Shown piece after piece: positions 39,317-49,218 of a DNA stretch of 64,000 bases. The position numbers were made by a program, and so were the translations under genes. This DNA comes from Onchidella celtica (lineage: Eukaryota; Mollusca; Gastropoda; Systellommatophora; Onchidiidae): the NCBI GenBank assembly GCA_963931925.1, contig OZ007572.1:24420034-24484033 (forward strand), read 5' to 3'. Numbering within the stretch: position 1 is the stretch's first letter; each line of letters starts with the position of its first letter. Below the pieces are notes generated by a model, which worked only from the letters and a program-made list of their open reading frames with translations, made no database searches and was not told the DNA's origin.

Positions 39317-39549
39317 GCCACCGTTTCCTAAGACTGCAGCAATGCAAAAATTCAAAAAATCGATTTTTATATATATTCAACTATATTCAAAACCACATCG
39401 AATGATCTTGGTTATAGGCTCCTAAGCCGAAAAATAAGCGAATAGCAAATTTTCAGAAATTCATCGTAACTAGACCAGTTGTGCTAAAAAAAAAAAACAG
39501 TTTTGAAAAGTAGTCAAAACCGATTACTACAGTTATAGAGAACAGTGAC
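39317..39549 (+). mobile_element. MITE family 3, copy 2
   Basis: Same block order as 37401-37646, including GAATGATCTTGGTTATAGGC, TAGACCAGTTGTGCTAAAA and GATTACTACAGTTATAGAGA. Flanks read AATATC on the left and AATATT on the right, consistent with a 5-6 bp target duplication. Confidence 0.82.
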
Positions 39550-39648
39550 AATATTCTACCAAAGAGGATGATGAGACGATCTGTCTCAGTCAAAGATGAA
39601 TGGAGAATTTTCCTGGTCCAGAAAGCAGAATCACAGGATAAACATGTA

Positions 39649-39668
39649 GATATATATATATATATATA
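39649..39668. repeat. (TA)n microsatellite
   Basis: About ten TA dinucleotides. Confidence 0.9.
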
Positions 39669-39755
39669 AATTACAACAGATTATTTATCTCTGAACAAGA
39701 GAGGTCTAATATTAAGCAGAAACAGTAACAAGACAACTAACAACCTTGCCATTAA

Positions 39756-39939
39756 CCCTCTTGCTGCCACTGGCCTGCCATTTTATGCTAAAACTGCCAT
39801 GGGGCCGCTATATCAGCTGACCTTGCTCCAGAATGTTTTGTGCTCCTTATTTTATTATTTCCTGCTGTTTTTCTACCCAACAATCCATTATTCCGGTAGT
39901 CTAAAAGTAGGAAGGGCACTGGCCATGGCAGCAAAAGGG
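39756..39939. mobile_element. TTAA-flanked piggyBac-like MITE
   Basis: The 184-bp element has CCCTCTTGCTGCCACTGGCC at the left and GGCCATGGCAGCAAAAGGG at the right as imperfect TIRs. TTAA lies on both sides (39752-39755, 39940-39943). A TTAA duplication and CCC termini are the hallmark of piggyBac elements. No coding frame. Confidence 0.82.
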
Positions 39940-40677
39940 TTAAGAAACTGAGATAGTTAGACAAGGGAACCAGAGAAAGAAAAGGGTCTATTTTACCCTT
40001 CTATTCTTCTAATAAATAAACACATTTTTCTCTAATAATGGTCTGGACATGACCACGTTTCCACCACTATCTAGTTTGCCTGGGATTATAAAATATAACT
40101 GTTTCGCTAGATGTAACATCAACATATAATATTAATAACATGCCAACACTGGCAGCTGGTATAAATTTAAATTCATTGTTTAAAACTTTTAAAACATGAT
40201 TTTGTAAACTTCATCACAGTTTTGATGTAAGAGAAGCTTCCCCTTCATGTGAATCTGATGGAAAATAAATGCTTAAAATAATTTGAGCAAATTTCTTTCA
40301 TGACCACTAACTAACCTGTGTGGTGGTGAACGACTTTAGTCAAATACGCTGATGACTGGGTCTTACGCGACCCAGTCAAAAGTGGTACTTGGTGAATGAT
40401 CAGCTCTCATATTATACCAGTGATGGGAGGTAGTAGTCAAAACTTGGCGAGTTTGAATTTGCATCTAGAGATAGCATGTCGACCTGACAACGGTCCCATT
40501 GTGCTAGGAAGAAGCAAGAAGATAGAGAACATAACAGAATGATAGGAAAGAAAGAAGGAGAAGCTGGTGGAACTCAGTGTCTGCTCGGCGGAACTCACTG
40601 ATTTTTTTGTAGGTCTAGGAAAAGTTATGCAATTTCAAGCCCAGGACACAATTTTCAGCTGAATTATGATGGTTTAA

Positions 40678-41796
40678 CCCTAGTCCTGCGGGAGGCCACT
40701 ATATTGGCCTCCCCACGCAACGCGCGAGACACGGGAGGCCATTATTTTGTCCAACACGCTTAACCGCGGGTCCTGTGGGAGGCCACATTTTTGTATAGCA
40801 ACGGTGCGCCTCGTGCTTTGTTTATTCGGTTGCCAAGGCTGTCGTTGTTTTTTGTTTTTTTCACAGTTTTTTTTTCCACACTATTTTCGCGTGTTTATCT
40901 ATCCTGTCACCCCTACTATATCTAACCAAATGGTATCGTCCAATTACGTTTATTACGATGCAACTATTCGTCATACTCGTGTAATAGTACTGACGGTCTG
41001 AAGTTCGAACTGGGGAAATTCTTGGGGAAACTTTTACTTTGATGCTGGTTGTCGTCTACATGTGAAATGAGAAGAAAGGGGCCATGTGCGTATTTGAGAC
41101 GCCATTCTACGTCTGTAATTATGAATTCAGATGTTATATTAGGGCATGCTGCATAAGGGCGTCTGTCAGTAGGTTTTTCATCAGGGAAAACTGGGAGAAA
41201 ATGACCGACTTTGTTGTTGGTCATTGTCTTTATTTGATGTGGTAATTAGAGTGATATTGTGTTCCTTTGGTTAAACTGCTTTTCAGTACATACATGTATG
41301 TGCTCTACGACCTGGAACTGGAAATCAAATCTCTTGCTAAAACTAACATTATAGTAAGTGGACGCTTTACATAGTAGACGAGAGAGAAGGCAATCCCATG
41401 ATACATGTGGTTAGTAAATTAAGCGAATGGCTTAATATATAATTTGTTCACCTGAATGGCCTGACTTAGGGAGAGAAAAAGCGCAGAGGTATTGGGAAAA
41501 TGATAAAACGTGTGTTGAACGGCATGTACATGCAGAAAACTCTTGATTTGGGCCTTACATTTCATACTGCATATCATCACAAGTACTTTATCCAAATATC
41601 ATAGGGGTCCCTTACAATTTATCCACCACTATTGTTGTTATTGTGTCCTGAAGTATACGCGATACACGTGTTCACAAGGACCCGATTGACCCGACCGCCG
41701 AGGTTATCAGCAACACGCGAACGATCGGCTGACTGGTCGCTGGCTATCCCCGCACGGGGCGTTACATGGACGAGTTCACTCAACGCGGGACGAGGG
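40678..41796. mobile_element. Possible piggyBac-like non-autonomous element
   Basis: TTAA at 40674-40677 and 41797-41800 bounds a 1119-bp block. The left end reads CCCTAGTCCTGCGGG and the right end, inverted, CCCTCGTCCCGCG. GGGAGGCCA words repeat near the left end (40690, 40733, 40778). No transposase motif was seen in the short frames inside. The TIR is short, so chance pairing is not excluded. Confidence 0.5.
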
Positions 41797-42178
41797 TTAA
41801 AATTGTCATCAGATTGTAAAAGACCACTGCTGCAAGGGTTAATTAAAACTACATGTCGAAGACATAATTTGTTTACACATTCACTTTCAGTAATGTTGGA
41901 ATGAAATATAATTACATGGGCCTTTACTGGACTCCAGTGCTTGAGCTATGACAGGTGAGAATCTTGGGTGCTAGTGACATTACATTGTAACAAAAGAATA
42001 GTCTGAGATCTGAATGTAAAAATTAGACAGAGGTAGATATCTTTGACACTGCCTGTTGACTTGAATAGCTGAAAGGGCTGGTTTAGTGCCCTACCTAATC
42101 TCCATAGACTCCAAAACAAACTGTGTAGTTGTGCATAAAGATTGGTGACTATATTGGTTTCTGTGCCAAGTACAATTA
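41797..42178. other. Gene-free stretch
   Basis: Between two transposon relics downstream of RXYLT1. No features seen. Confidence 0.5.
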
Positions 42179-42725
42179 CCATATGGTTCGGTCTATAAGC
42201 CGCAACTTTTCCCCCCAGTTTTAAACCCTGCGGCTTAAACAATGATGCGGCTTATTTGCAGCATTTTCCAATTCCAAGGGCATCACTCCCTCATCTATTC
42301 GTAGCTCCATGTTAAGTGTTAACTGTTCACGTTCAGGCCCCATGTTAAAGTGTTATCTGTTCATGTTGTTAGAGTGTTAACTGCTCATATTTTTTTCTTC
42401 CGGTAAATCAAAGCATCGACCTTCACCTTGCCTCAAGAGGAAAGCGACAGTGAAAAGGAGGCTGAAGTCGGTGACAGTGACAAAATGGCAGAGGAAGCGC
42501 TACTAGGACTGTTTAACTCCGACACCGAAGAAGAACATTTCAGTGGATTCAGTGGACAGGACGACGATGACACTGAATAAATGTGATACCGGTACATACC
42601 TGTATTGTATATATCTGCTGCAGCTTATAAACCAGTGCGGCTTATTTGTGAAAAATTTCACATTTTAAATAAATTTAATGGGTGTGGCTTAAATACAGGT
42701 GCGCTCAATAGACCGAACTTTTCGG
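42179..42725 (+). mobile_element. pogo/Tigger-like DNA transposon relic
   Basis: The ends share TTCGGTCTAT in inverted orientation (left CCATATGGTTCGGTCTATAA, right AATAGACCGAACTTTTCGG). Subterminal GCGGCTTA words recur on both sides. The interior keeps the last ~57 codons of a transposase frame (listed separately) after a short GTTAACTGTTCA-type repeat (42315-42385). The DDE catalytic region is absent, so the copy is internally deleted and non-autonomous. It lies beyond the RXYLT1 stop on the opposite strand and might fall within its 3' untranslated region. Confidence 0.75.
42407..42580 (+). pseudogene. Transposase C-terminal remnant, pogo-like
   Basis: An open frame of about 57 codons runs to TAA at 42578-42580. 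It encodes an acidic tail with QEESDSEKEAE and LLGLFNSDTEEEHFSGF followed by DDDDTE. Acidic tails with an LFxSDTEEExFxGF pattern end many pogo/Tigger transposases in invertebrates and fish. There is no upstream helix-turn-helix or DDE sequence within the element, so this is a remnant. Confidence 0.65.
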
Positions 42726-43358
42726 CACTTCAGATTCAAAGTATGGATGAGCAATATTTTTTGTTTGGTACCTGAGATCTCACTCTTAGTGAATAAGGTA
42801 CAATACAGAACTAAGCCCTTCTTTCCATTATGAACATGATAGTGTTCCACTTCATCATCAATGCTGAATTTTTAGGATGCAAAATGAATGCTCCCAGTTC
42901 AAGTAAAATAAACAGTTTTCACTGCAACGCATGTCTTATAATTACTCTATGGCAAAGACAAAACTGACTGGTTGTTTCTTACATTGGAGGTATAACTTCT
43001 GTGTGACAAAAGTTCTAAAGGCCAACTGATATCAGTATAGTAAAATATGAAAATCGGGTTGCTGCTTTGAATTATTCAATACGATCTTCTACTGTCTACA
43101 AATACTGTTAGCACCTAATAAACCCCTTACATACAAAATGAAACAAAATTAATCTACAGCATCTAGTATGATCTGAATGTTTTATCTGTAAAATGAATGT
43201 TATGGACTGACATTAGCTGCAATTATTTCCAAAGATTCACATCAAGGGTGATCTACTGACCATATACATATAATAAATGCGTTTACACTCTCGAAACATG
43301 AGACAAAAATGAATGCTTTATATAATATGCACAACAGTTGTTTTAAAAATGAAGTTCA

Positions 43359-43860
43359 CTATCTAGAATCAAAGAACTTCTCTGATAAAACTTTGATTAA
43401 TCTATCTCTCATGGCAGCTTTAAACTTGTCGTACCACTGAACAATTCTTTCTCGCCTTTTCACACGGTCATATTCACTCATTTCAGACTCTTTCTTCAAT
43501 ACGGCTTGAAGGTCCGATCCCCAGTTTTTCACATATATAACTGGGGCATCAAACTCCTTCAACAGTCTTAGAGGGGCTGAATAAACCCTTTGCTGGACTT
43601 TGTATTCTTCTGCACTGATAGTTCGTGGGAATGCCACATTATTATTTGAAAGCTTGATTCTGGAGTCAGAGAGTTGAGGGGCGTCGCCACAGAAACCTGG
43701 TGTCACAACATCTTCCACAACAGGCACGGCCCCCAAAGCCATGGACTCATAAATACGGTAACATTCTGTATTAATACCCACTGGATTTAAAGTGAGGTCA
43801 CTTGCTGACAGGACACGCATATATTCATCTCTAGTCTCTGTTGTTTCTTGAGGCAACCAT
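43359..43860 (-). CDS. RXYLT1: RXYLT1 terminal coding exon
   Basis: This 502-bp exon follows acceptor TATTTCCACAG (AG at 43862-43861). It completes the split Glu codon and reads WLPQETTET through to FFDSR and a TAG stop (43361-43359). It carries the most diagnostic part of the protein, NTECYRIYE followed by GAVPVVED, a glutamate-rich nucleotide-sugar-binding motif also seen in exostosin-like glycosyltransferases. Next come APLRLLKEFDAPVIYVKNW and a charged helical tail. Between the GFCGDAP turn and APLRLL there are about 33 residues, more than the short linker I recall in human RXYLT1; this looks like a lineage insertion, as it is in frame and lacks splice sites. Confidence 0.93.
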
Positions 43861-46069
43861 CTGTGGAAATAGAAAGATCACTGACACCAAATACTTCTCA
43901 ATAAACAGAAAAAACATTGGCACTAAGTACCATTCTCAATAAAAAGGAAGAACACTTGAAACAAAGTACTTCTCAATAAAAACACTGAAACTAAGATAAC
44001 ATCACTAAATAAAAAAGAACACTGGAACTAGTACTTCTCAATGAACAGAAAAAAATACTGAAACTTAGTATTTATCAATAAAAACACTGAAACTAAGTAA
44101 ATCTCAACAAACAGAAAACCATTAAAACTACATGTAATGTTCTCAATAAACAGAAAGAATGCCTGAAACTAAGCACATCTTGAAAAAAACACTGAAACTA
44201 AGTAACTCTCAATAAGAAGATAGAGCATTGGAACGATTCGCTTCTTGATAAACTGTTGTGACAAATATGAACTTGTCCCTTGTACTGTACTAGGTAACTT
44301 TGCATGTGATAAATGTCCTGAATATTGATTGATGTCACTAAAGCTTTCAATTATGGGAAGTCTTTATATAACAAGCATAAGAGGTCCATTCTAGAGAGGG
44401 TTTATGTCTTGTTCTGAGTGGCAATCGCTGAGCTGCGGGTTAACTATAAAAACATCCACTTGTAATACTGTTCACCAGGGGAGCTCTGCCCCCTGCCCCC
44501 ACCCCCCAGTGCATGGAGGCTCCTATAGTTGTCTCTATGAGACACCATCACAATGACTGGATTTCATAATCCTCACAAACAAACTATATAGCTGCTCTGA
44601 GTTCTTCAATACTATCTACCCTCATGTTCAAATGCTGCTGGCTTCCAACAAATTGCTTTTTAACAACAACATTTCATCAAATTTTACGAGTTCACAATAT
44701 CTAAGAATATTTCCAGCATTTTGACACTGGGTAGCATTTCTGACTGCAACAGACAAAGTTTGCCATAATTTCAAAAGCCCTGCCTCCCCTCTTCCCACTT
44801 CTAAGACAGCTGCAAGCTGCACTTGTCCACATTCACTGCACACACATGCAAGCCTTGAGATATGAGGGAAATTGGTTTGAAATTTGACACTCTCTTACTG
44901 TGATAAAGAACAATTTACAGCACAAGGCAATGGAGTGATAAAACCGCTCTTTCCTGAGGGCCTGAAATAAAATGAAAGCAGATTCCAAGCTCTGAGATGA
45001 GATTTTAGAAGGAACCACCTTTTTTTGGCTACAATTGGAACTGGAATTTTATTAATTTCTTGCACTGTAAAGTAGCGAGATCAAAGGCAAGAAAACTTTA
45101 AAAAAAAGCCCCATTCAAAATCAAATTATTTTATTTGTGGTATGGACAAGAGAAAAAAACCCAAAGAAACAAAAACGCCTGATCTCATTAAGGCCAAAGC
45201 AACACATGGTGAGTTGATTGCCCTGCTGTCAGCATGACCACACAATACAGTACAGTAACTGAGTACTGGAGCAGGCACTTTTCCCTTCATATTTCATAGC
45301 AGTAGAAAAGCATTAATGTAGGTAATGAGTGCAAAATATGCAGGCTTTGAAGTATGGCTCAAGGGGCATTCTACCGCCCAAAGGCAAAGTGACACATGTG
45401 CCCATTTCATCGTTTTGAGAAAAATCCAAAAACATCAGAAAGATTAGTTGGCAAAACAGACAGGTAGACATGGGAATGAGAAATTTTTCCAGATCTTACT
45501 CTTTTCGAGGTTTGATATAGCCAAACTGTCTGTACGTGCTGGCATTGAGTGAAGACAATAGAGCCTCCCTGGATGAATCCTTGTAAATTGTGCCCAGGAA
45601 GTTGAACATGTACTGTCTCTTGTGATTCAGTGGTAAATCTGAGCTGTCAATCACCGGGAAATCTCTGTACCTGGTGAAATTGTGAAACAATGTGATCATA
45701 ATAGACAAAACAGATTCTCCACCGTTTATTTTTCCCATGAACATTTGCATCATAAGTTAACATTTTGAAGGCTGCATGGTAAACCAAAAAAAAAACTATT
45801 GACATACTTGACAGCCCATAGGTTGTGTTATAAGTTGGGGGTGAAATTCTGAAAATTAATGTTTTTTTTTTTGAAATAATGTAACTATCAAATCTGAAAA
45901 AGACGACTATTCAGTGTTTTGCTTCTCCTGAAAAACTTACAAAAAACTGAGATACGATTGCTTATTAACGTGTGGCCCTAGATATAATGCCCATTTAATT
46001 GAAGCTCTTTGATTTCTTGATCTTACAAACTGCTGGAATAGAATGAAAAATGAATAAATGATTAAATGA

Positions 46070-46133
<64 letters not shown>

Positions 46134-48118
46134 AGCTTATTTAAGGAATTTATATGGGCTGGCCTGAAAAGCCTGGCTGACACAGGGATGGGATCAGGAC
46201 AGGAATAACATATATCTAAAACCTTTCAGGTGTCAGAATCAAGAATAAAAGCCCCATGGCACACACTGATGGCCCATAACAGTTCGGCTCTGGCCAAAAA
46301 TGGATTTTATGCATTTTAACGGCTAAATCAAGCCATTTAAGGGCTTCTATTCTAAATCTGAAATTATAAAAAAAAAAAATGTGATGGATTAAGCTTCTAT
46401 TCTAAATCTGAAATTATAAAAAAAAAAATGTGATGGATTAAGCTTCTATTCTAAATCTGAAATTATAAAAAAAAAAAAAATGTGATGGATTAAGCTTCTA
46501 TTCTAAATCTGAAATTATAAAAAAAAAAATGTGATGGATTAAGCTTCTATTCTAAATCTGAAATTATATAAAAAAAAAAATGTGATGGATTAAGCTTCTA
46601 TTCTAAATCTGAAATTATTAAAAAAAAAAAAATGTGATGGATAACTCTAAATCTGAAATTATAAAAAAAAAAAAAATGTGATGGATTAAGTTTCTATTCT
46701 AAATCTGAAATTATAAAAAAAAAAAAAATGTGATGGATTAAGCTTCTATTCTAAATCTGAAATTATAAAAAAAAAAAAAATGTGATGGATTAAGTTTCTA
46801 TTCTAAATCTGAAATTATAAAAAAAAAAAAAATGTGATGGATTAAGCTTCTATTCTAAATCTGAAATTATAAAAAAAAAAAAATGTGATGGATTAAGTTT
46901 CTATTCTAAATCTGAAATTATAAAAAAAAAAAAATGTGATGGATTAAGCTTCTATTCGAGGGACATGGAGGAGGGTGAAGAGAAAAGTAAAGAGAGGAAG
47001 GGATGAAATGATTTTTAGAATTTTTCTTCTATCTTATGTCCTTTTTGGAATCAGCATGATTTCTCATTTAAGATTTTCCTACTATCTTTGCTGTAAAGCC
47101 CATTTGCATAACTTATGTACATCATGTCTCTCCAGTGAGGAAACTTTTGTTATGGTCAGAAATGCTATCAAATTCAAGTTACGATGTTAAAATTAATATA
47201 ACAGTGTAAATAAACATTTAAAAAAAAGGAGCAGTACAAAAACGAAACAAATTAAGACGCATTTTCTGCTGACCAAAAAATGTCCGAATTCTCACACTGA
47301 ACAGGTTCCTTCCTTCCTAACACCGGTCAAGGTCTATAAATTGCACATATCCATTAACAAAATGTCTTTACTGTAAACCAATTTCTTTTCTCAAGGCCAA
47401 GAAAGTAAGAACTGATTTACATGTAAGGCTATGCACCAAAGGGTCATCATTTTATTGCCCCTGTCATGAAACCACACAAGTGTATTCCCACCAGTACTGA
47501 TGACAACTCATTTTTTGTCAAATATTCAAACTTCTTGAAAGAATTGAATTTTTTTTCCACTGATCTACAGGGAGTACGGCAGTCTTATTTCAAATGTTTA
47601 TAACTAAAATTGCATTGAAGATAAGGGATACATTTCAAGTTAAACAGTTTTTTTCTCTCTAATGTATAATTAAGTGCTTTGCACTTGTGCCCTTTCCTAT
47701 AGGTGCAAATGCTCAACGCAGAGATCCTCCAAAAATAAAGACCTCAATACATTGTGCCCTTTCCTGTTCGGACCAGCCACTTGCAAAACAAACAAAACGT
47801 ATCTCTACTCACGTTGCTACCCCCAGGGGCCACTGGAAAAAGTTGACATTGTCCACCTCGGGACTATCATATACCACCAAAGCAACCTTGACCAGCCCAC
47901 CCCTGTAACTCATGTAGGGGTGGATCCACGAGTTATCGCATCTCTCGTTGCCTAGCAACACCACCGCCGCATTGCGCAGGCGCGGCAAGGAAGGCAAGAA
48001 CTCCAACCACATTTTGCTGACCTCGACTTTGGTGGCTTCTCTACCGTTGAGGACCAGCAGCACGTTTTCCGTCTCCCTGGGAACTTTACTTGGAACCACA
48101 CCGGGACCAGTTCGATAC
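43359..48118 (-). CDS. RXYLT1: Ribitol beta-1,4-xylosyltransferase 1, 5'-partial spliced gene
   Basis: RXYLT1 (TMEM5) is a type II Golgi membrane enzyme. It transfers xylose from UDP-xylose to ribitol-5-phosphate on the core M3 O-mannosyl glycan of alpha-dystroglycan, after FKTN and FKRP and before B4GAT1 and LARGE. The sequence shows three minus-strand coding exons (48118-47813, 45670-45500, 43860-43359) joined by two phase-2 introns of 2142 and 1639 bp. They give about 326 residues with family landmarks in order: VLLVLNGRE, AVVLLGNERCDN, YDSP, FQWPLGVATYRDFPV across the first junction, NFLGTIY, NTECYRIYE, GAVPVVED and VKNW. The human protein is about 440 residues, so roughly 115 N-terminal residues (cytosolic tail, membrane anchor, stem) are not found here. 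The first recognised exon opens with an acceptor, not a start codon, so at least one more 5' exon must exist. No canonical AATAAA was seen in the first several hundred bases after the stop. The family identity is secure by motif recall; no alignment was run. Confidence 0.93.
43861..45499 (-). other. RXYLT1 intron with degenerate minisatellite
   Basis: This 1639-bp phase-2 intron runs from donor GTAAGA to acceptor CCACAG. The part next to the terminal exon (about 43880-44225) is a degenerate tandem repeat, listed separately. The rest, including open frames near 44628-45018, shows no recognised coding content. Confidence 0.88.
43880..44225. repeat. Degenerate AT-rich minisatellite in RXYLT1 intron
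   Basis: About nine diverged units of roughly 35-45 bp built from TTCTCAATAAACAGAAAAA and ACACTGAAACTAAGTA. Unit lengths vary. Confidence 0.8.
45500..45670 (-). CDS. RXYLT1: RXYLT1 coding exon (second recognised)
   Basis: This 171-bp exon lies between acceptor TTTCACCAG (AG at 45672-45671) and donor GTAAGA (45499-45494). Its first base G completes the ACG codon begun in the upstream exon, giving the family sequence GVATYRDFPV across the junction. It encodes TYRDFPVIDSSDLP, then QYMFNFLGTIYKDSSREALL, and ends with KPRK plus two bases of a Glu codon. The open frame runs on briefly at both ends into intron sequence, so the splice sites rather than the open frame set the limits. The phase match on both sides supports the model. 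Confidence 0.93.
46062..46135. repeat. (TAAA)n microsatellite in RXYLT1 intron
   Basis: Nearly pure AAAT tetranucleotides of about 70 bp. Confidence 0.95.
46347..46960. repeat. 50-bp minisatellite, 12 copies, in RXYLT1 intron
   Basis: The unit is TTCTATTCTAAATCTGAAAT, then TATA and an A-run, then TGTGATGGATTAAG. CTAAATCTGAAATTA occurs 12 times between about 46351 and 46915. The A-run varies from about 9 to 14, while the rest is almost constant, including AAGCTT/AAGTTT variants. One unit near 46640 lacks the TTCTATT part. Confidence 0.95.
47813..48118 (-). CDS. RXYLT1: RXYLT1 coding exon (first recognised)
   Basis: This 306-bp exon is preceded on the minus strand by a pyrimidine-rich acceptor ending CGCCACAG (AG at 48120-48119) and followed by donor GTGAGT (47812-47807). 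It begins with the third base of a split codon and ends with two bases of the next, so both flanking introns are phase 2. It encodes about 101 residues from YRTGPGVVPSK to FQWPLGVA, including VLLVLNGRE and the AVVLLGNERCDN block. The reading frame has no stop across the exon. It cannot be the first coding exon, because no in-frame ATG follows an upstream stop and the vertebrate homologues have sequence before this point. Confidence 0.93.
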
Positions 48119-48971
48119 CTGTGGCGATGAGAAAATGAATGATGTAATAATCATAATGAATAAAAGTTGAAAACAATGCACGATCCTGCCCTTGAAAATG
48201 CGTACCGTGCGGTCATCATTCGATCACAAAGCATGAGGCGATTCGTATTCGATGTGAGACAGCTCAACTTGGTAGCGGGTCGTTGGTGAGCGCCTGTGGC
48301 GGGGTGTACCCCTGTCCTGTCCTTCTGTTATACTCGTGTCTTCACTACAGTCCTGCTTGTTTTCCTTGCACAATATGACCGCAGTCGTGTCGACGTCGTT
48401 TCTTCAAACTCGAACTCAAAACCCAAACCCAATTTGATGGCGGAATCACAAAGCGAACCGAAGTTGAGAATATGGCGCGTACGTTGAAATAAATGCGTAC
48501 ACAGTCAGTTCATTTGTAGAACAGAATGGCTTGTGAATGCCAAGAACCTGATAAGTGAATTGTAATGAGTGAATGACTGTTTCACTGAATGAATGATTTT
48601 GGTTGGTTGGGGGGGGGGGGGAGAGGAGAGAAGGAGGCGTTTACCTTGCTTTTCAGTACAATGAGTACAGAGGACACGTTGGGCCTCTGTTGGACCGACG
48701 CATTGAAAAATATAGAGAAACCCGCAGAAATTTGTCAAGCCGAACCGTGCCCGAGCCAGATCCCAATCTGAGACTTCTCGCATCCGGCTTAAGCGCTCTA
48801 ACAACTGTGTCGGCATGCTGGTAAATGAATAAATGAATGCATTCTACAATATTGAACTCCAAGGATTATATTCTGTCGTTTTTCCTGAACAGCTTGTTCA
48901 GTTTCTGGGTCCAATGGCTAAATCTAATACGGCTACCGCATCACCACTTAAATGATTTAAATCCTCAACAT
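48119..48971. other. Upstream of recognised RXYLT1 exons
   Basis: Should be intronic if the RXYLT1 5' exons lie further right. The plus-strand frame at 48296-48487 opens at GTG and resembles no family. There is a G-run near 48610. No RXYLT1 N-terminal motif is visible on the minus strand. Confidence 0.45.
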
Positions 48972-49218
48972 GCGATCTTAGTTCTTGTTTGTTCCGACTG
49001 CACTTTTTGCTCAACTGAGAAATTCGACATCAAACGTTTGCCGCTTTAGTTATTATGATAATAAGTTAGAATAAATCGGAAACGTGAAACAGCTTGATAA
49101 ATGCCACAACACATTTTAAACAATTGTCAAAGTGCGCATTTGTTATATCTCTTGTGCATATTAAAAGATCTCCAGTTTTTCAGAAAATGGGGACAGAACA
49201 AGCAAGAAGTAAGGTCCC
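48972..49218 (+). mobile_element. MITE family 1, copy 4
   Basis: The left end is GCGATCTTAGTTCTTGTTTG and the right end AAGCAAGAAGTAAGGTC. The interior blocks CAACTGAGAAATTCGACATC, GATAAATGCCACAACAC and AAAAGATCTCCAGTTTTTC match copy 1 closely. It lies just upstream of the known RXYLT1 exons. Confidence 0.9.

Larger units (their letters stand above)
45671..47812 (-). other. RXYLT1 intron with (TAAA)n and 50-bp minisatellite
   Basis: This 2142-bp phase-2 intron runs from donor GTGAGT to acceptor CACCAG. It contains a 12-copy minisatellite (46347-46960) and a (TAAA)n tract (about 46062-46135), annotated separately. I see no exon-like frame in it. Confidence 0.88.

Noticed and set aside
43261-43358. 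Search for a polyadenylation signal of RXYLT1
   Set aside because: Only a weak TATAAA-like word on the minus strand near 43316; no AATAAA close to the stop, so no signal is annotated.
48296-48487. Plus-strand frame with a hydrophobic stretch that looked like a signal anchor for RXYLT1
   Set aside because: It is on the wrong strand for RXYLT1, opens at GTG and has no homology I recognise.
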